A stretch of DNA of 64,000 bases, from positions 124,001 to 188,000 of the forward strand of contig NZ_BSVC01000008.1 of assembly GCF_030269905.1 (NCBI RefSeq), read 5' to 3'. The notes beneath the pieces are model-generated. The model did no database searches and was not told where the DNA came from. It saw only the letters and a program-made list of their open reading frames with translations. Shown here piece by piece: positions 46,140 through 55,956 of the stretch (position 1 is its first letter; each line of letters starts with the position of its first letter). A program made the translations under genes and the position numbers. This DNA is from Pelosinus sp. IPA-1. GTDB taxonomy: Bacteria; Bacillota; Negativicutes; DSM-13327.

Positions 46140-47039
46140 TCAGATACCTTTAAGCATCACAAATTTTGAAGGGGTGCAACCCTTGATTTGCTTAAAGATT
46201 TTAATAAAGTAACTGAAGTTAGTAAAGCCTACATCAAAGGCAATATCCATGACTTTACGATCGGAATTGCATAGCAGCAACACCGCTTGATTGATACGGC
46301 AATCATTTAGATAGGCAAAGGGTGTTTGACCTGACATGGATTTGAAAAAACGGCAAAAATGATATTGACTCATATTTATTTCATTGGCCATATCCACAAG
46401 ACCAATTTTGTTTGGATAATTTGTGTGAATATAATTTAAAACCTTTTTGAAATTTTCTCTTTTATAATTATGTAAGCCTTCGTCTCTCGCGTGATTACTG
46501 ATGATAAGCTTATTATGGATGATTAGCTGGGAGATAATTGTATAGAGAGAACCTGTTATTGCCATTTCGTAGCCGGGCACCTTATTGAGGTAATTATGAA
46601 TGATCTGTTTAAGCTGTTTGAGAATGTCAATTTCCCAATCGCTGGTTTTACTATATTTTTGCGGTAAGCCATACTTTTTATTCATTAGTGTATTTATGTA
46701 GCGGTTTTGGCAGTCACCGATGGTATTACTGCTTAGCATGTTTAAATTAAACACGATAGCGTAAAATTCGCAATCGGTCGAATAATGCAAATGCCCTGAA
46801 TGAATTTGGCCGCTATTTACAAAAACAGCTTCTCCGGCATGAACTTCAATAGGTGCCGAATCAACAGAAACGATTACGTTTCCTTTATTTAAATAGAAAA
46901 ATTCGACTTCATTATGCCAGTGGTATCCGATAAAATGATTGGTATCGCTTTTACTGTGGTATACACAGAGTGGAAATGATTTTTCGCCATGAGTAACCTT
47001 TTCTTTTAAATCTATTTTCTCTAGCATGCTCCACCCCAT
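46140..47039 (-). CDS. AraC-family regulator with cupin domain
   Basis: A 299-residue AraC regulator: N-terminal cupin (GYHWHNEVEFFYLNKGNV, then VNSGQIHSGHLHY) for sugar binding, and two helix-turn-helices at the C-terminus (LVDMANEINMSQYHFCRFFKSMSGQTPFAYLN, then VMDIAFDVGFTNFSYFIKIFK). Start is uncertain: ATG 47039, or ATG 47027 just after GGGGTGGAG; a hydrophobic 25-residue N-extension in the longest frame is unlikely. It faces away from the GH31 gene, probably its activator. Confidence 0.9.
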   Translation of the reverse strand: MGWSMLEKIDLKEKVTHGEKSFPLCVYHSKSDTNHFIGYHWHNEVEFFYLNKGNVIVSVDSAPIEVHAGEAVFVNSGQIHSGHLHYSTDCEFYAIVFNLNMLSSNTIGDCQNRYINTLMNKKYGLPQKYSKTSDWEIDILKQLKQIIHNYLNKVPGYEMAITGSLYTIISQLIIHNKLIISNHARDEGLHNYKRENFKKVLNYIHTNYPNKIGLVDMANEINMSQYHFCRFFKSMSGQTPFAYLNDCRINQAVLLLCNSDRKVMDIAFDVGFTNFSYFIKIFKQIKGCTPSKFVMLKGI

Positions 47040-47200
47040 CCATTTGGTGTATCCTATTATTACCAGTATATATATAATTTGTAATAAGAGCAATATGCTG
47101 TTATTGGAAAGCAAAGTAATGCAAGAAAGAACAGGATGACAACATTATAATAGGATTAGAAAATCTAAAAGGCATTCGTTTTATTTGGGAGGGATGTACA

Positions 47201-49195
47201 ATGGATCACCTATTTAGAATTACGGGGAATCGGCTGATACGTCAATACGACAGTGAAATTTTGTGGGTGGAACCGTGGGGGGACAATAGCCTACGTGTAC
47301 GGGCTACACACATGGCCTGCATGCAGTCCGAGGATTGGGCCTTACTGCCGCAAGAAGCAGGGAACGCCAAGATTGTTATAGAGGAGCAAAAAGCATCCAT
47401 TGAAAATGGAAAAATTCGTGCTGAAATCACAACCGCAGGGAAAATCACGTTCTACAATCAAAAAGGCGAAGTGCTTTTGCAGGAATATGTCCGCAACCGT
47501 AACGACATTCGGGGATTCTGCAGTGCATTACATATTGATGCAAGGGAATTCAAGCCTATTCTTGGCGGCGATTACCAGCTAACCATGCGCTTTGAATCAG
47601 ACCCCAATGAGAAAATCTTTGGAATGGGGCAATATCAGCAGCCGCATCTGGATGTGAAGAATTGTACACTGGAACTTGCCCACCGAAACTCACAAGCCAG
47701 TGTTCCCTTTGCTTTGTCCAGCTTAGGGTACGGTTTTCTGTGGAACAACCCGGCTATTGGACAAGTCACCTTCAGTAAAAACATCACTGAATGGGTAGTA
47801 AAGTCCACCAAGCAGATGGATTTTTGGATCACTGCCGGAGATATGCCGTCGGAAATTGAAGAAGCATATGCTAAGGTAACCGGTACTGTACCGATGATGC
47901 CTGATTATGCGATGGGCTTTTGGCAGTGTAAACTGCGCTATCAAACTCAGGAGGAACTACTAGAGATAGCTCGTGAATACAAGCGTAGGGAGTTACCCAT
48001 CTCCGTTATCGTAGCCGACTTTTTTCACTGGCCGAAACAGGGGGAGTGGAAATTTGATCTGGACTACTGGCCTGACCCGGATGCCATGATTCGTGAGCTG
48101 AAGGAAATGGGCATTGAACTGATGGTTTCGATCTGGCCAACAGTGGATAAAACCAGCGAAAATTATCAGGAAATGCTGCAAAAAGGATATCTTGTTAGAG
48201 TGGATCGAGGTATTCGGACAACTATGGACTTTTTAGGAAATACCGTGTTCTACGACGCAACAAATCCAGGCTCCCGGGATTATGTGTGGCAGACTGCCAA
48301 AAAGAATTATTATGACAAAGGGGTCCGTATCTTTTGGTTAGATGAAGCGGAACCAGAATATTCTATTTATGACTTTGACCTTTATCGTTATCACACGGGT
48401 CCTAATCTTCAGGTTGGCAATAGTTATCCAGTGATGTATGCCAAAACCTTTTTTGATGGTATGGAGGCAAGTGGTCAAAAAAATATCATCAATTTATTGC
48501 GTTGTGCCTGGGCAGGCAGTCAACGTTATGGCGCATTGGTTTGGTCAGGTGATATAGACTCTAGCTTCGCATCGTTGCGTAACCAGTTCATAGCTGGTTT
48601 GAATATGGGATTGGCAGGTATTCCTTGGTGGACAACGGATATCGGCGGTTTCCATGGAGGAAATCCAGATGATCCAAGTTTTAGGGAATGTATTATTCGC
48701 TGGTTTCAGTATGGTACATTTTGTCCTGTTTTACGCTTACATGGTGACCGTGAGCCCCATTCTGAACCGCTGGGTACAAGTGGGGGTGGCATGTGTTTTA
48801 GTGGCGCAGCGAATGAGGTTTGGAGTTATGGCGAAGAGGCCTACGAAATATTTAAAAAGTATCTGTTCATGCGGGAACGCATGCGTCCATATATTAGGGC
48901 ATTGATGAAAGCTGCTCATGAGAAGGGGACTCCTGTCATGCGGCCAATATTTTATGATTTCCCTGGGGATAAGATTTCTTGGGAGATTAATGATCAGTAC
49001 ATGTTTGGTCCGGATGTACTAGTTGCTCCCATATTGTATGCAGGAGAACGCAAGAGGAAGGTATATCTGCCTGATGGTGCGGCATGGAAAGATTTTCATA
49101 ACGATGCTGTTTATGATGGTGGGCAATGGATAGATTGTGATGCTCCTTTGGAGGTTATTCCGCTATTCCTTAAAAATGAAACTGAAATATACTAA
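47201..49195 (+). CDS. GH31 glycosidase (alpha-glucosidase/alpha-xylosidase type)
   Basis: A 664-residue intracellular (no signal peptide) GH31 enzyme. The catalytic nucleophile Asp is in IFWLDEAEPEYS and the acid/base Asp in LVWSGDIDSSF; GGDYQLTMRFESDPNEKIFGMGQ and HLDVKNCTLELAHRNSQ match the family's N-terminal domain. A GGGAGGG ribosome site precedes the ATG. Alpha-glucosides, alpha-xylosides or sulfoquinovosides are possible substrates. It lies between an AraC regulator and a two-component system that leads to a sugar ABC importer. Confidence 0.92.
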   Translation: MDHLFRITGNRLIRQYDSEILWVEPWGDNSLRVRATHMACMQSEDWALLPQEAGNAKIVIEEQKASIENGKIRAEITTAGKITFYNQKGEVLLQEYVRNRNDIRGFCSALHIDAREFKPILGGDYQLTMRFESDPNEKIFGMGQYQQPHLDVKNCTLELAHRNSQASVPFALSSLGYGFLWNNPAIGQVTFSKNITEWVVKSTKQMDFWITAGDMPSEIEEAYAKVTGTVPMMPDYAMGFWQCKLRYQTQEELLEIAREYKRRELPISVIVADFFHWPKQGEWKFDLDYWPDPDAMIRELKEMGIELMVSIWPTVDKTSENYQEMLQKGYLVRVDRGIRTTMDFLGNTVFYDATNPGSRDYVWQTAKKNYYDKGVRIFWLDEAEPEYSIYDFDLYRYHTGPNLQVGNSYPVMYAKTFFDGMEASGQKNIINLLRCAWAGSQRYGALVWSGDIDSSFASLRNQFIAGLNMGLAGIPWWTTDIGGFHGGNPDDPSFRECIIRWFQYGTFCPVLRLHGDREPHSEPLGTSGGGMCFSGAANEVWSYGEEAYEIFKKYLFMRERMRPYIRALMKAAHEKGTPVMRPIFYDFPGDKISWEINDQYMFGPDVLVAPILYAGERKRKVYLPDGAAWKDFHNDAVYDGGQWIDCDAPLEVIPLFLKNETEIY

Positions 49196-49221
49196 AAAAA
49201 GGAAAAACGAGTAATTTATGG

Positions 49222-49270
49222 AACTCCTCTTATTTGTAATCTTATTTTTGGATTACAAATAAGAGGAGTT
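49222..49270 (+). terminator. Perfect 20-bp hairpin before the sensor kinase
   Basis: AACTCCTCTTATTTGTAATC and its exact complement enclose TTATTTTTG. Its 3' arm includes AAGAGGAG, a ribosome site for a short leader ORF at 49275. Only a short T-run follows, so the hairpin may end GH31 transcription and/or hide that ribosome site. Confidence 0.7.
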
Positions 49271-49274
49271 TTCA

Positions 49275-49349
49275 ATGCTTACTGATTTAAATGATAAAAA
49301 TGCCGTTAGGGGAAGTATGTATGCCAATATTGCACTATTTGAGAAGTAA
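49275..49349 (+). CDS. Short leader peptide overlapping the kinase start
   Basis: ATG 49275 follows AAGAGGAG (within the hairpin 3' arm) by six bases and encodes 24 residues (MLTDLNDKNAVRGSMYAN...) to TAA 49347. It overlaps the kinase start at 49321 in another frame. It may be a leader whose translation opens or blocks the kinase ribosome site. No proof of translation. Confidence 0.35.
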   Translation: MLTDLNDKNAVRGSMYANIALFEK

Positions 49350-51186
49350 GTTTAATAATAGTAAGCAGGCTAGTCTGCGGACAAAACTGCTACTAATGTT
49401 TGTGGTTATTTCTATTTTGCCGATTGTTATCATCCAAACTATTTCTTATCATCTTGCCAATTTTTATATTGAAGAAAAAGTAAATATGCTTACAGGCATT
49501 AACCTATTTCATATCAAAACCAATATTGAATCAGATTTAGACTATTATAAGGAGACGGCATATCGAATTGCCGTTGATGACAATATTGTTCATTTAGAAG
49601 AGAGCTTCAATCAGGGGACGGATGTGGAAAGGGCCCTGTCCAGAGGGAGGATATGGAAGGGCTATGCTTCTTATTGTTACACGAAGGAGGAAATCAGAGG
49701 GATAACATTTGTTAACAAAGATTTGCAGAGTGTATATTATGACAAAAAGAACTTTAGTACTTATAACCCATTTTGGGACAACCACGATGATGCTACAAAA
49801 GCTGGTATTTATTCAAAGATTATTAATAGTAATGGGATAGTACTATTGCCTACAATGATGAATGTAGATAGTGCGGAGCGATCAGACGAACGATTTTATA
49901 TGGGGCTGCGAGTTAGGAATATTAGGACCAAGGAAGATATAGGAATTATTATTATGAGTATTACAGAAAAGCGGCTGGATACTATCTGTAATATTGAACA
50001 GACCGAGAATCTCACAAAGAACCATGTCAATGTGTATTCTTTTATTATCGATGATAACGGGAGAATCATATCTTTTCGCGATAATAAGTATATTGGTGCT
50101 CATATTAAAGAATACGCAAATAATGGTGACACTAGCGAACTTTATTCTCTAAATGATATTATCAATCAAATTCCTGAATTCTTTCAAAAGCGCATAATTA
50201 TTAATGATACTTTTATTACAGGTACAAACTGGCGAGTTATTAGTGTCGTTGATAAAGACAGTATGTTTTACGAGGTTGATATACTCAAAAATTTGACCTT
50301 GGGAATATCCCTTCTCATTATTCTGATTTCAATCGTTCTTATTCTGATTTTCACCAATCGATTCTATGACTCGGTAAACCGTATCGTCACCGGAATAAAG
50401 AAGGCGAAAAAAGGAGATCTGCAGGCTCGCGTTGTATTAAACACGGATGATGAATTGTCATTTATTGGTAATGAGTTTAATGAAATGGTAGTCAAAATCA
50501 ATGCTTTAGTAGAAGATATCAGACGACAGGGGGAGCATATCTATGAGATCTCTGACCAGTGTAGGAAGGCGGAGATAGAGGCGCTAGTATCCCAGGTCAA
50601 TCCGCATTTCCTCTATAATACGCTGGATTGCATCAATTGGATGGCTCTTCGCAAAGATGAATACGGTATTAGCACTATGATCAGCAATTTGGCGCAAATA
50701 CTGCGTTATAGTATTGGCAAAGTAAATGAACAGGTTCCACTTTATTATGAAATCGAATGGTTAAAGAAATATACGTATTTGCAGCAAGTTAGGTTCAACC
50801 ATAGTTTTGTGTTGAAATTGGACATTGATGAAATGCTATTGGATTGTAAAATTTATAAACTTTTATTACAGCCGTTGGTGGAAAATGCTATAATTCACGG
50901 GTTTAAAGACTATGACAGTGGGCGGGAGTTGGTGATTCGTATTCATAGGTATCAGGATCATCATTTGAAAATCGCGGTTGCAGATAACGGTTGTGGTATA
51001 CCCCAGGAGCAGGTAAGTCGACTTCTCGGACAAGATAAGCCAGACAAGATCGGTATCAATAATGTGTGGCAAAGGATCCAGATTTATTACGGCAAATCCG
51101 CCACGATGAATATAACTAGTAATGAAGGAGAAGGTACAACCATAAGTTTAATAATACCGTTATTACGCTGGGAGAATAAACAATGA
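49321..51186 (+). CDS. YesM-type sensor histidine kinase
   Basis: A 621-residue kinase. Span 1 (LLLMFVVISILPIVIIQTI), an extracytoplasmic sensor to residue ~325, span 2 and a HAMP segment (IVTGIKKAKKGDLQARVVL) are followed by the His_kinase motif QVNPHFLYNTLD with phospho-His429, and a HATPase end (ADNGCGIPQEQ). I take ATG 49321 with AGGGGAAG before it; ATG 49291 is possible. Its stop overlaps the response regulator start. Kinases of this type usually sense oligosaccharides bound by an ABC binding protein. Confidence 0.92.
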   Translation: MPILHYLRSKFNNSKQASLRTKLLLMFVVISILPIVIIQTISYHLANFYIEEKVNMLTGINLFHIKTNIESDLDYYKETAYRIAVDDNIVHLEESFNQGTDVERALSRGRIWKGYASYCYTKEEIRGITFVNKDLQSVYYDKKNFSTYNPFWDNHDDATKAGIYSKIINSNGIVLLPTMMNVDSAERSDERFYMGLRVRNIRTKEDIGIIIMSITEKRLDTICNIEQTENLTKNHVNVYSFIIDDNGRIISFRDNKYIGAHIKEYANNGDTSELYSLNDIINQIPEFFQKRIIINDTFITGTNWRVISVVDKDSMFYEVDILKNLTLGISLLIILISIVLILIFTNRFYDSVNRIVTGIKKAKKGDLQARVVLNTDDELSFIGNEFNEMVVKINALVEDIRRQGEHIYEISDQCRKAEIEALVSQVNPHFLYNTLDCINWMALRKDEYGISTMISNLAQILRYSIGKVNEQVPLYYEIEWLKKYTYLQQVRFNHSFVLKLDIDEMLLDCKIYKLLLQPLVENAIIHGFKDYDSGRELVIRIHRYQDHHLKIAVADNGCGIPQEQVSRLLGQDKPDKIGINNVWQRIQIYYGKSATMNITSNEGEGTTISLIIPLLRWENKQ

Positions 51187-52721
51187 AGATATTGATTGTT
51201 GAAGATGAGATCAATGCTCGAGAAGGGCTGGTCGAGTTGATAACCAAGATAAACCATGAGTATCAGGTTTGTGGAAAAGCCGCTGATGGGGAAGAAGGAG
51301 CCAGGTTGGCAAAAGCGTTACAACCTGACCTCATATTTGTCGATATTGAGATGCCCAAATTAAGCGGATTAGATATGATTGAAAATGTTATGCAGAGTGG
51401 AGTCAACCCGTGTTTTGTTATTTTGAGTGGTTACGCTGATTTCAAATTTGCCCAGCGCAGTATAAAGCTGGGAGTAACCGAATACTTGTTAAAACCTATT
51501 ACCTATGACGATTTAACCTCTGTACTGAGGGAAATGGAGAAGAAGATCAGGGTCAAGAAGCAAAGGGACAGTAATGCGGGGAAGTCTTTAGCGCAGGATG
51601 AAATACTAAAAACCATTCTGTTGCAGACCAAAAGCGAAGCAGAAACTGCGTTTAGCATTCTAACCAACAACATTTCAGAGCAAGAGAATATATTTTTGAT
51701 TAATTTGTATTTGGGACAAAAAGGTTTAGAAGATCTAGACCAGATTATTGAGGTGGTAACTCAATTTAAAAACCAGTATAGCTTTACTGCCTGCTGTTAT
51801 TCCTTATTGGAACAATACCGATTTTTTACTGTTTTCGTTAATACTAGCAGTTTTCTTGCAGAAATACTGAAACGCACTAAGTACAGCTTATTATTTTCTC
51901 TGAGGCAGAAGGGGTTTAACGATGTAGTAGCCAGTTTGTTGTACATGAATGACTCACTGGAACTGGATGGCGCATTAGCTAAGTTACAACGGTTATCTCG
52001 TTGGTCGATTGCGCTGGGGAATCACGAAGTGATTCATGAAGGGATAATAGAAAAAGTCAAAAGCAATCATTGCAGCTATCCCCAGTTAATTGAAAATGAA
52101 GCGTTGGTAGCTGTGAAAAACAATAATTTTATCCGCTTATTTCAAGTTAATGCAGATTTCATCGCTTATCTTAGCGTGCAGGCTCACGATCCGGACCAAG
52201 TAATCGAGATGTGCAGCAGTTATGTATTTTCAATCCTGTTCTTTTTGCGGGGCTGTAACATTGATTTATATTACAGAATTAAAAATAATGGTATCTTGGA
52301 TGTGATACAAAATAGCTATACCATGGCTGAACTTAAAAATTGCCTAGACAACCTAGCCAAGCAAATTCAGGAGCACAGTATGAATGATACTGCTGCTTAT
52401 TCCCTATTGGTCAGGAAGACCATTAATTATATTAAGGAACACTACTCTGGCAGAATTTCTCTGGAAGAGATTGCACAAGGGATGAGTGTTACGCCAGAAT
52501 ATGTCAGTCATTTATTTACGAAAGAAATGGGAAAAAACTTTTCCCATTATGTGAAAGAATTTAGAATTAACATTGCCAAGAAATTAATTATGGACAGTGG
52601 GCTAAAATTGTACGAGGTGAGCGAAATGGTAGGCTATAAAGATCCCAAATATTTTTATAAGATGTTTAGAGATGTTACCGGCTTATCACCAAAAGACTTT
52701 TTTATGATGCATAAAAAATAA
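51183..52721 (+). CDS. YesN-type response regulator, AraC output
   Basis: A 512-residue regulator: receiver domain with phospho-Asp54 (IFVDIEMPKLSG) and KP at LLKPITY, a ~270-residue middle region as in the YesN group, and an AraC-type DNA-binding end (ISLEEIAQGMSVTPEYVSHLFTKEMG, then EVSEMVGYKDPKYFYKMFRDVTG). ATG overlaps the kinase stop (ATGA). It likely activates the ABC importer and GH127 genes just downstream. Confidence 0.93.
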   Translation: MKILIVEDEINAREGLVELITKINHEYQVCGKAADGEEGARLAKALQPDLIFVDIEMPKLSGLDMIENVMQSGVNPCFVILSGYADFKFAQRSIKLGVTEYLLKPITYDDLTSVLREMEKKIRVKKQRDSNAGKSLAQDEILKTILLQTKSEAETAFSILTNNISEQENIFLINLYLGQKGLEDLDQIIEVVTQFKNQYSFTACCYSLLEQYRFFTVFVNTSSFLAEILKRTKYSLLFSLRQKGFNDVVASLLYMNDSLELDGALAKLQRLSRWSIALGNHEVIHEGIIEKVKSNHCSYPQLIENEALVAVKNNNFIRLFQVNADFIAYLSVQAHDPDQVIEMCSSYVFSILFFLRGCNIDLYYRIKNNGILDVIQNSYTMAELKNCLDNLAKQIQEHSMNDTAAYSLLVRKTINYIKEHYSGRISLEEIAQGMSVTPEYVSHLFTKEMGKNFSHYVKEFRINIAKKLIMDSGLKLYEVSEMVGYKDPKYFYKMFRDVTGLSPKDFFMMHKK

Positions 52722-52837
52722 TTTTATAGCAGCATTATCTACTTTTCTTAAGATTGTGGACTTTAAGTCAGTATTTTCAGAATATATAATTAAATCATGA
52801 AATACTGGTAAATCGGACAGTAAGAGGAGTGAAGGGA

Positions 52838-54103
52838 ATGGGTAAATATTGGAAAGTAATAACTTGCATAGCTTTAGTAGTGTTTACAACGATGCTGGTT
52901 ATCGGTTGTGGCAGTAATACCGCTAAAAATGCATCCACGGAAGGTAAAAAATCAGAGAAAGTAAACCTTACCTTATGGCACTATTATGACGGGGCGCTGC
53001 AACAGAAGACAATGGAAGAGTTGGCGCAAAAATTTAATGCTTCTCAGGATAAAATTACAGTTAAAATGGAATACGCTCCAAGAGCTGAACTCTTAAAGCA
53101 GCTTACCATTGGTTTGGTTGCTGACAAACTACCTGATATTGTTATACTGGATAATCCTGATACACCTTCCTTCGCTGCTATGGGGATATTGGCAGATGTG
53201 ACAGATAAGGTAAATGCTCCCGAGATAAAAAAGGATGCTTATTACCCAGGACCTTTGAAATCCAATCTCTATAATAATAAGTACTATGGAGTCCCTTTGG
53301 GAAGCAATGACATAGCACTGTATTATAATGAAGACATGTTTAAGGCTGCAGGGATTACTGCTCCGCCGCAAACTTGGGATGAACTGCAGGTAGCAGCTAA
53401 AAAGTTAAGCAAGGACGGCGTTTATGGCTTTGCCATGTGTGATCTGAAGAACGAAGAAGGTACATTTCAATTCTTACCATGGCTGATATCTTCGGGGGGG
53501 AATTATGACAAACTGGATAGTGCAGAGAGTATAAAGGCATTTCAATTTCTTACGACATTAGTCAATGATGGTTCATTGAGTAAAGAATCAATAAACTGGA
53601 CGCAGGCTGATGTAGAAAAACAATTTGCAACTGGAAAAGCTGCCATGATGATTAATGGACCGTGGAATGTTGCGCCAGTAAAAGCCGATGCACCAAATCT
53701 GAAATTTTCTGTTGTAAAAATACCTAAAGATAAAGTATGGGCATCGTGTTTAGGTGGTGAGAACTTTAGTATTATTAAAGGGCATCATGAGGCTGAAGCT
53801 TGGGAATTTGTGAAATTTGCCCTGAGTGAAGGTAATTTGAGTGCTATGTTGGATCTTATGGGTTATATACCATCCAGAAAAGATTTGGCTGAAAGTAATC
53901 AGAAACTTAAAAATGATCCTATTATGAGTGTGTTTGTCGATGAAATGCAGTACGCTATGCCGCGCGGTCCACATGCTAAATGGCCTGAATATTCAGAGGC
54001 AATTTATACCGCGCTGCAAGAGAGTCTTACAAGTCAAAAAACACCTGAACAAGCAGCCCGTGATGCGCAAGTTAAGGCTGAGAAGATCTTAAAGGGCAAT
54101 TAA
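52838..54103 (+). CDS. Sugar ABC importer substrate-binding lipoprotein
   Basis: A 421-residue family 1 binding protein. The lipobox is LVIGCGS with Cys24. LWHYYDGALQQKTMEELAQKFNAS and YGVPLGSNDIALYYNEDMFKAAG are typical segments for oligosaccharide-binding proteins. Start ATG 52838, eight bases after AAGAGGAG; GTG 52829 lies within that site. The hairpin at 54111 separates it from the permease genes and may allow excess binding protein to be made. The sugar is unknown; the neighbouring GH127 and GH31 suggest plant-derived oligosaccharides. Confidence 0.92.
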   Translation: MGKYWKVITCIALVVFTTMLVIGCGSNTAKNASTEGKKSEKVNLTLWHYYDGALQQKTMEELAQKFNASQDKITVKMEYAPRAELLKQLTIGLVADKLPDIVILDNPDTPSFAAMGILADVTDKVNAPEIKKDAYYPGPLKSNLYNNKYYGVPLGSNDIALYYNEDMFKAAGITAPPQTWDELQVAAKKLSKDGVYGFAMCDLKNEEGTFQFLPWLISSGGNYDKLDSAESIKAFQFLTTLVNDGSLSKESINWTQADVEKQFATGKAAMMINGPWNVAPVKADAPNLKFSVVKIPKDKVWASCLGGENFSIIKGHHEAEAWEFVKFALSEGNLSAMLDLMGYIPSRKDLAESNQKLKNDPIMSVFVDEMQYAMPRGPHAKWPEYSEAIYTALQESLTSQKTPEQAARDAQVKAEKILKGN

Positions 54104-54110
54104 ATTGATG

Positions 54111-54144
54111 AGTAACAAAGCGCCGATATGGGCGCTTTGTTACT
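54111..54144 (+). terminator. Intra-operon hairpin after the binding protein gene
   Basis: AGTAACAAAGCGCC pairs with GGCGCTTTGTTACT around GATATG. It has no real T-run (AAAAAC follows). This is a likely RNA-stability or partial termination element, common after binding-protein genes. Confidence 0.7.
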
Positions 54145-54172
54145 AAAAACCGAAAGGCGGTGAGCATGAATT

Positions 54173-55081
54173 GTGAAAATAAAATATAGCAGTGAATACT
54201 TTCGATCAGAAAGAAAAGGTTTTGCATTTGTCCTGCCAGCACTCCTATTTATGCTGGCGTTTGTAGGCTACCCCATTATTTATAATTTCATTTTGAGTGT
54301 ATATCATGTTGATATCATGACATTGGGACAGCAGAACAAGGAGTTTGTCGGTTTGCAAAATTATATTGATGTTTTTAATAATCCTACTATGATGACTAGC
54401 ATCTGGAATACCCTGCTGTTTACCATAGGAAGTATTTCTATTCAGTTTGTTATCGGCTTTGCGTTGGCGCTGTTTTTCAATTTAGATTTCACGCTAGCCA
54501 AACCTATGCGCGGCTTGCTAGTGGTCGCATGGATGATCCCTATGACGGTGATTGCCTTGCTTTCCAAATTCATGTTAAGCCCAAGTGGGGGTATCATCAA
54601 TGAATTGCTTCTCAATCTTCATCTGATTGACCAACCGATCGGCTGGCTAATTAATAACTCTACAGCTCTTTGGGGTGTGATATTAGCTAACTCTTGGGTA
54701 GGAATACCCTTCAACATGATTCTTTTAACTACAGGATTAAGTAATATTTCCAAAAGCTTGTACGAAGCCGCTGAGGTAGATGGTGCTAGTTCGTTGCAAA
54801 AATTTGTTTACATTACTCTGCCCCAATTGCGACCAGCTATATTATCAGTAGTAATCCTTGGTTTCATTTATACATTTAAAGTATTTGACTTGGTTTTTGT
54901 TGCTACAGGTGGCGGGCCGGTCAATGCCACAGAACTTATGTCGACATTTGCTTATAAGCTGTCCTTTGCCCAATTCTTATTTAGTAAGGGCGCGACAGTA
55001 GCCAATGTTTTATTTATCATTTTGTTTATTGTAAGTCTTGGTTACCTCAAATTGATTCGCAAGGATGAGGTGATACATTGA
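54173..55081 (+). CDS. Sugar ABC importer permease 1 (MalF/UgpA type)
   Basis: A 302-residue, six-span permease. GFAFVLPALLFMLAFVGYPI is the first span, and the EAA loop reads YEAAEVDGASSLQKFVYITLP. Start GTG 54173 with GGCGGTGAG before it. It pairs with the next permease, whose start overlaps its stop. Confidence 0.93.
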   Translation: MKIKYSSEYFRSERKGFAFVLPALLFMLAFVGYPIIYNFILSVYHVDIMTLGQQNKEFVGLQNYIDVFNNPTMMTSIWNTLLFTIGSISIQFVIGFALALFFNLDFTLAKPMRGLLVVAWMIPMTVIALLSKFMLSPSGGIINELLLNLHLIDQPIGWLINNSTALWGVILANSWVGIPFNMILLTTGLSNISKSLYEAAEVDGASSLQKFVYITLPQLRPAILSVVILGFIYTFKVFDLVFVATGGGPVNATELMSTFAYKLSFAQFLFSKGATVANVLFIILFIVSLGYLKLIRKDEVIH

Positions 55082-55923
55082 AAAAAATTGTCTTGAAAGA
55101 AAAAGAGAAGAATCACATTTTATGTCTTATCGCTATTGTTGTTGGTGTTATATTTCTTTTCCCTTTGTATTGGATTGTAATTAGTTCACTGAAAACAGAT
55201 GTAGAAATTTTCGCATTGACTCCGACCTTTATTCCTCACAATATTACTTTTAGTGCCTATACGGAACAACTTATCGGACCGAACAATATCCTAAACTCAT
55301 TTAGCAATAGTTTATTGATCGCGACCATTTCCATGGTGCTGTCCATCCTGTTGGCTGTACCTGCCGCTTACGGTTTGGCGCGGTTTCCTATGAGAACGAC
55401 GAAAATATTCATCATGTTGTTCTTAGTTACTCAGATGTTACCAGTAACTTTAATCCTGACGCCAATGTTTTTGATTTATAAAAACTTGGGGATTCTCGAT
55501 ACCTATTTGGCTCCGGCGTTATCAGACGCTACCATATCCATACCTTTTGTGATACTCATCTTACGTACTTATTTTCTCAGTTTGCCTAAGGAACTAGAGG
55601 ATTCAGCCAAGATTGACGGATGCAATACATTTATGGCTTTTATAAAAATCATGTTACCCATATCCTATCCGGGATTAATCATGGCAGCAGCGTTTTCTTT
55701 CTTGTTTGCCTGGGGCGATTTAGCTTATGCTCTTACTTTTATCAGTACGCCAGAAGCAAGACCCATGACAGCAGGGATATACAACTTTATGGGCAAGTAT
55801 GGTACCCAATGGAACAAAATCATGGCATATGGCACTTTGTTGGCCTTACCTGTTGTAGCAATCTTTGTTGTATTGCAAAAGTATATCGTGGCAGGTCTAA
55901 CTAACGGTGCAGTTAAAGAATAG
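55078..55923 (+). CDS. Sugar ABC importer permease 2 (MalG/UgpE type)
   Basis: A 281-residue permease. TTG at 55078 overlaps the previous TGA (TTGA), with GAGGTGA upstream. EAA loop: EDSAKIDGCNTFMAFIKIMLP. The end lies 33 bases before the ATPase gene, so this set is a full CUT1-type importer. Confidence 0.93.
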   Translation: MKKIVLKEKEKNHILCLIAIVVGVIFLFPLYWIVISSLKTDVEIFALTPTFIPHNITFSAYTEQLIGPNNILNSFSNSLLIATISMVLSILLAVPAAYGLARFPMRTTKIFIMLFLVTQMLPVTLILTPMFLIYKNLGILDTYLAPALSDATISIPFVILILRTYFLSLPKELEDSAKIDGCNTFMAFIKIMLPISYPGLIMAAAFSFLFAWGDLAYALTFISTPEARPMTAGIYNFMGKYGTQWNKIMAYGTLLALPVVAIFVVLQKYIVAGLTNGAVKE

Positions 55924-55956
55924 ATACAACGCAATATAAAGGAGGTAAAGACGAAA

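Noticed and set aside
47040-47114. Hydrophobic N-terminal extension of the AraC regulator
   Set aside because: It would add a membrane segment untypical for the family and has no ribosome site; later ATGs fit better.
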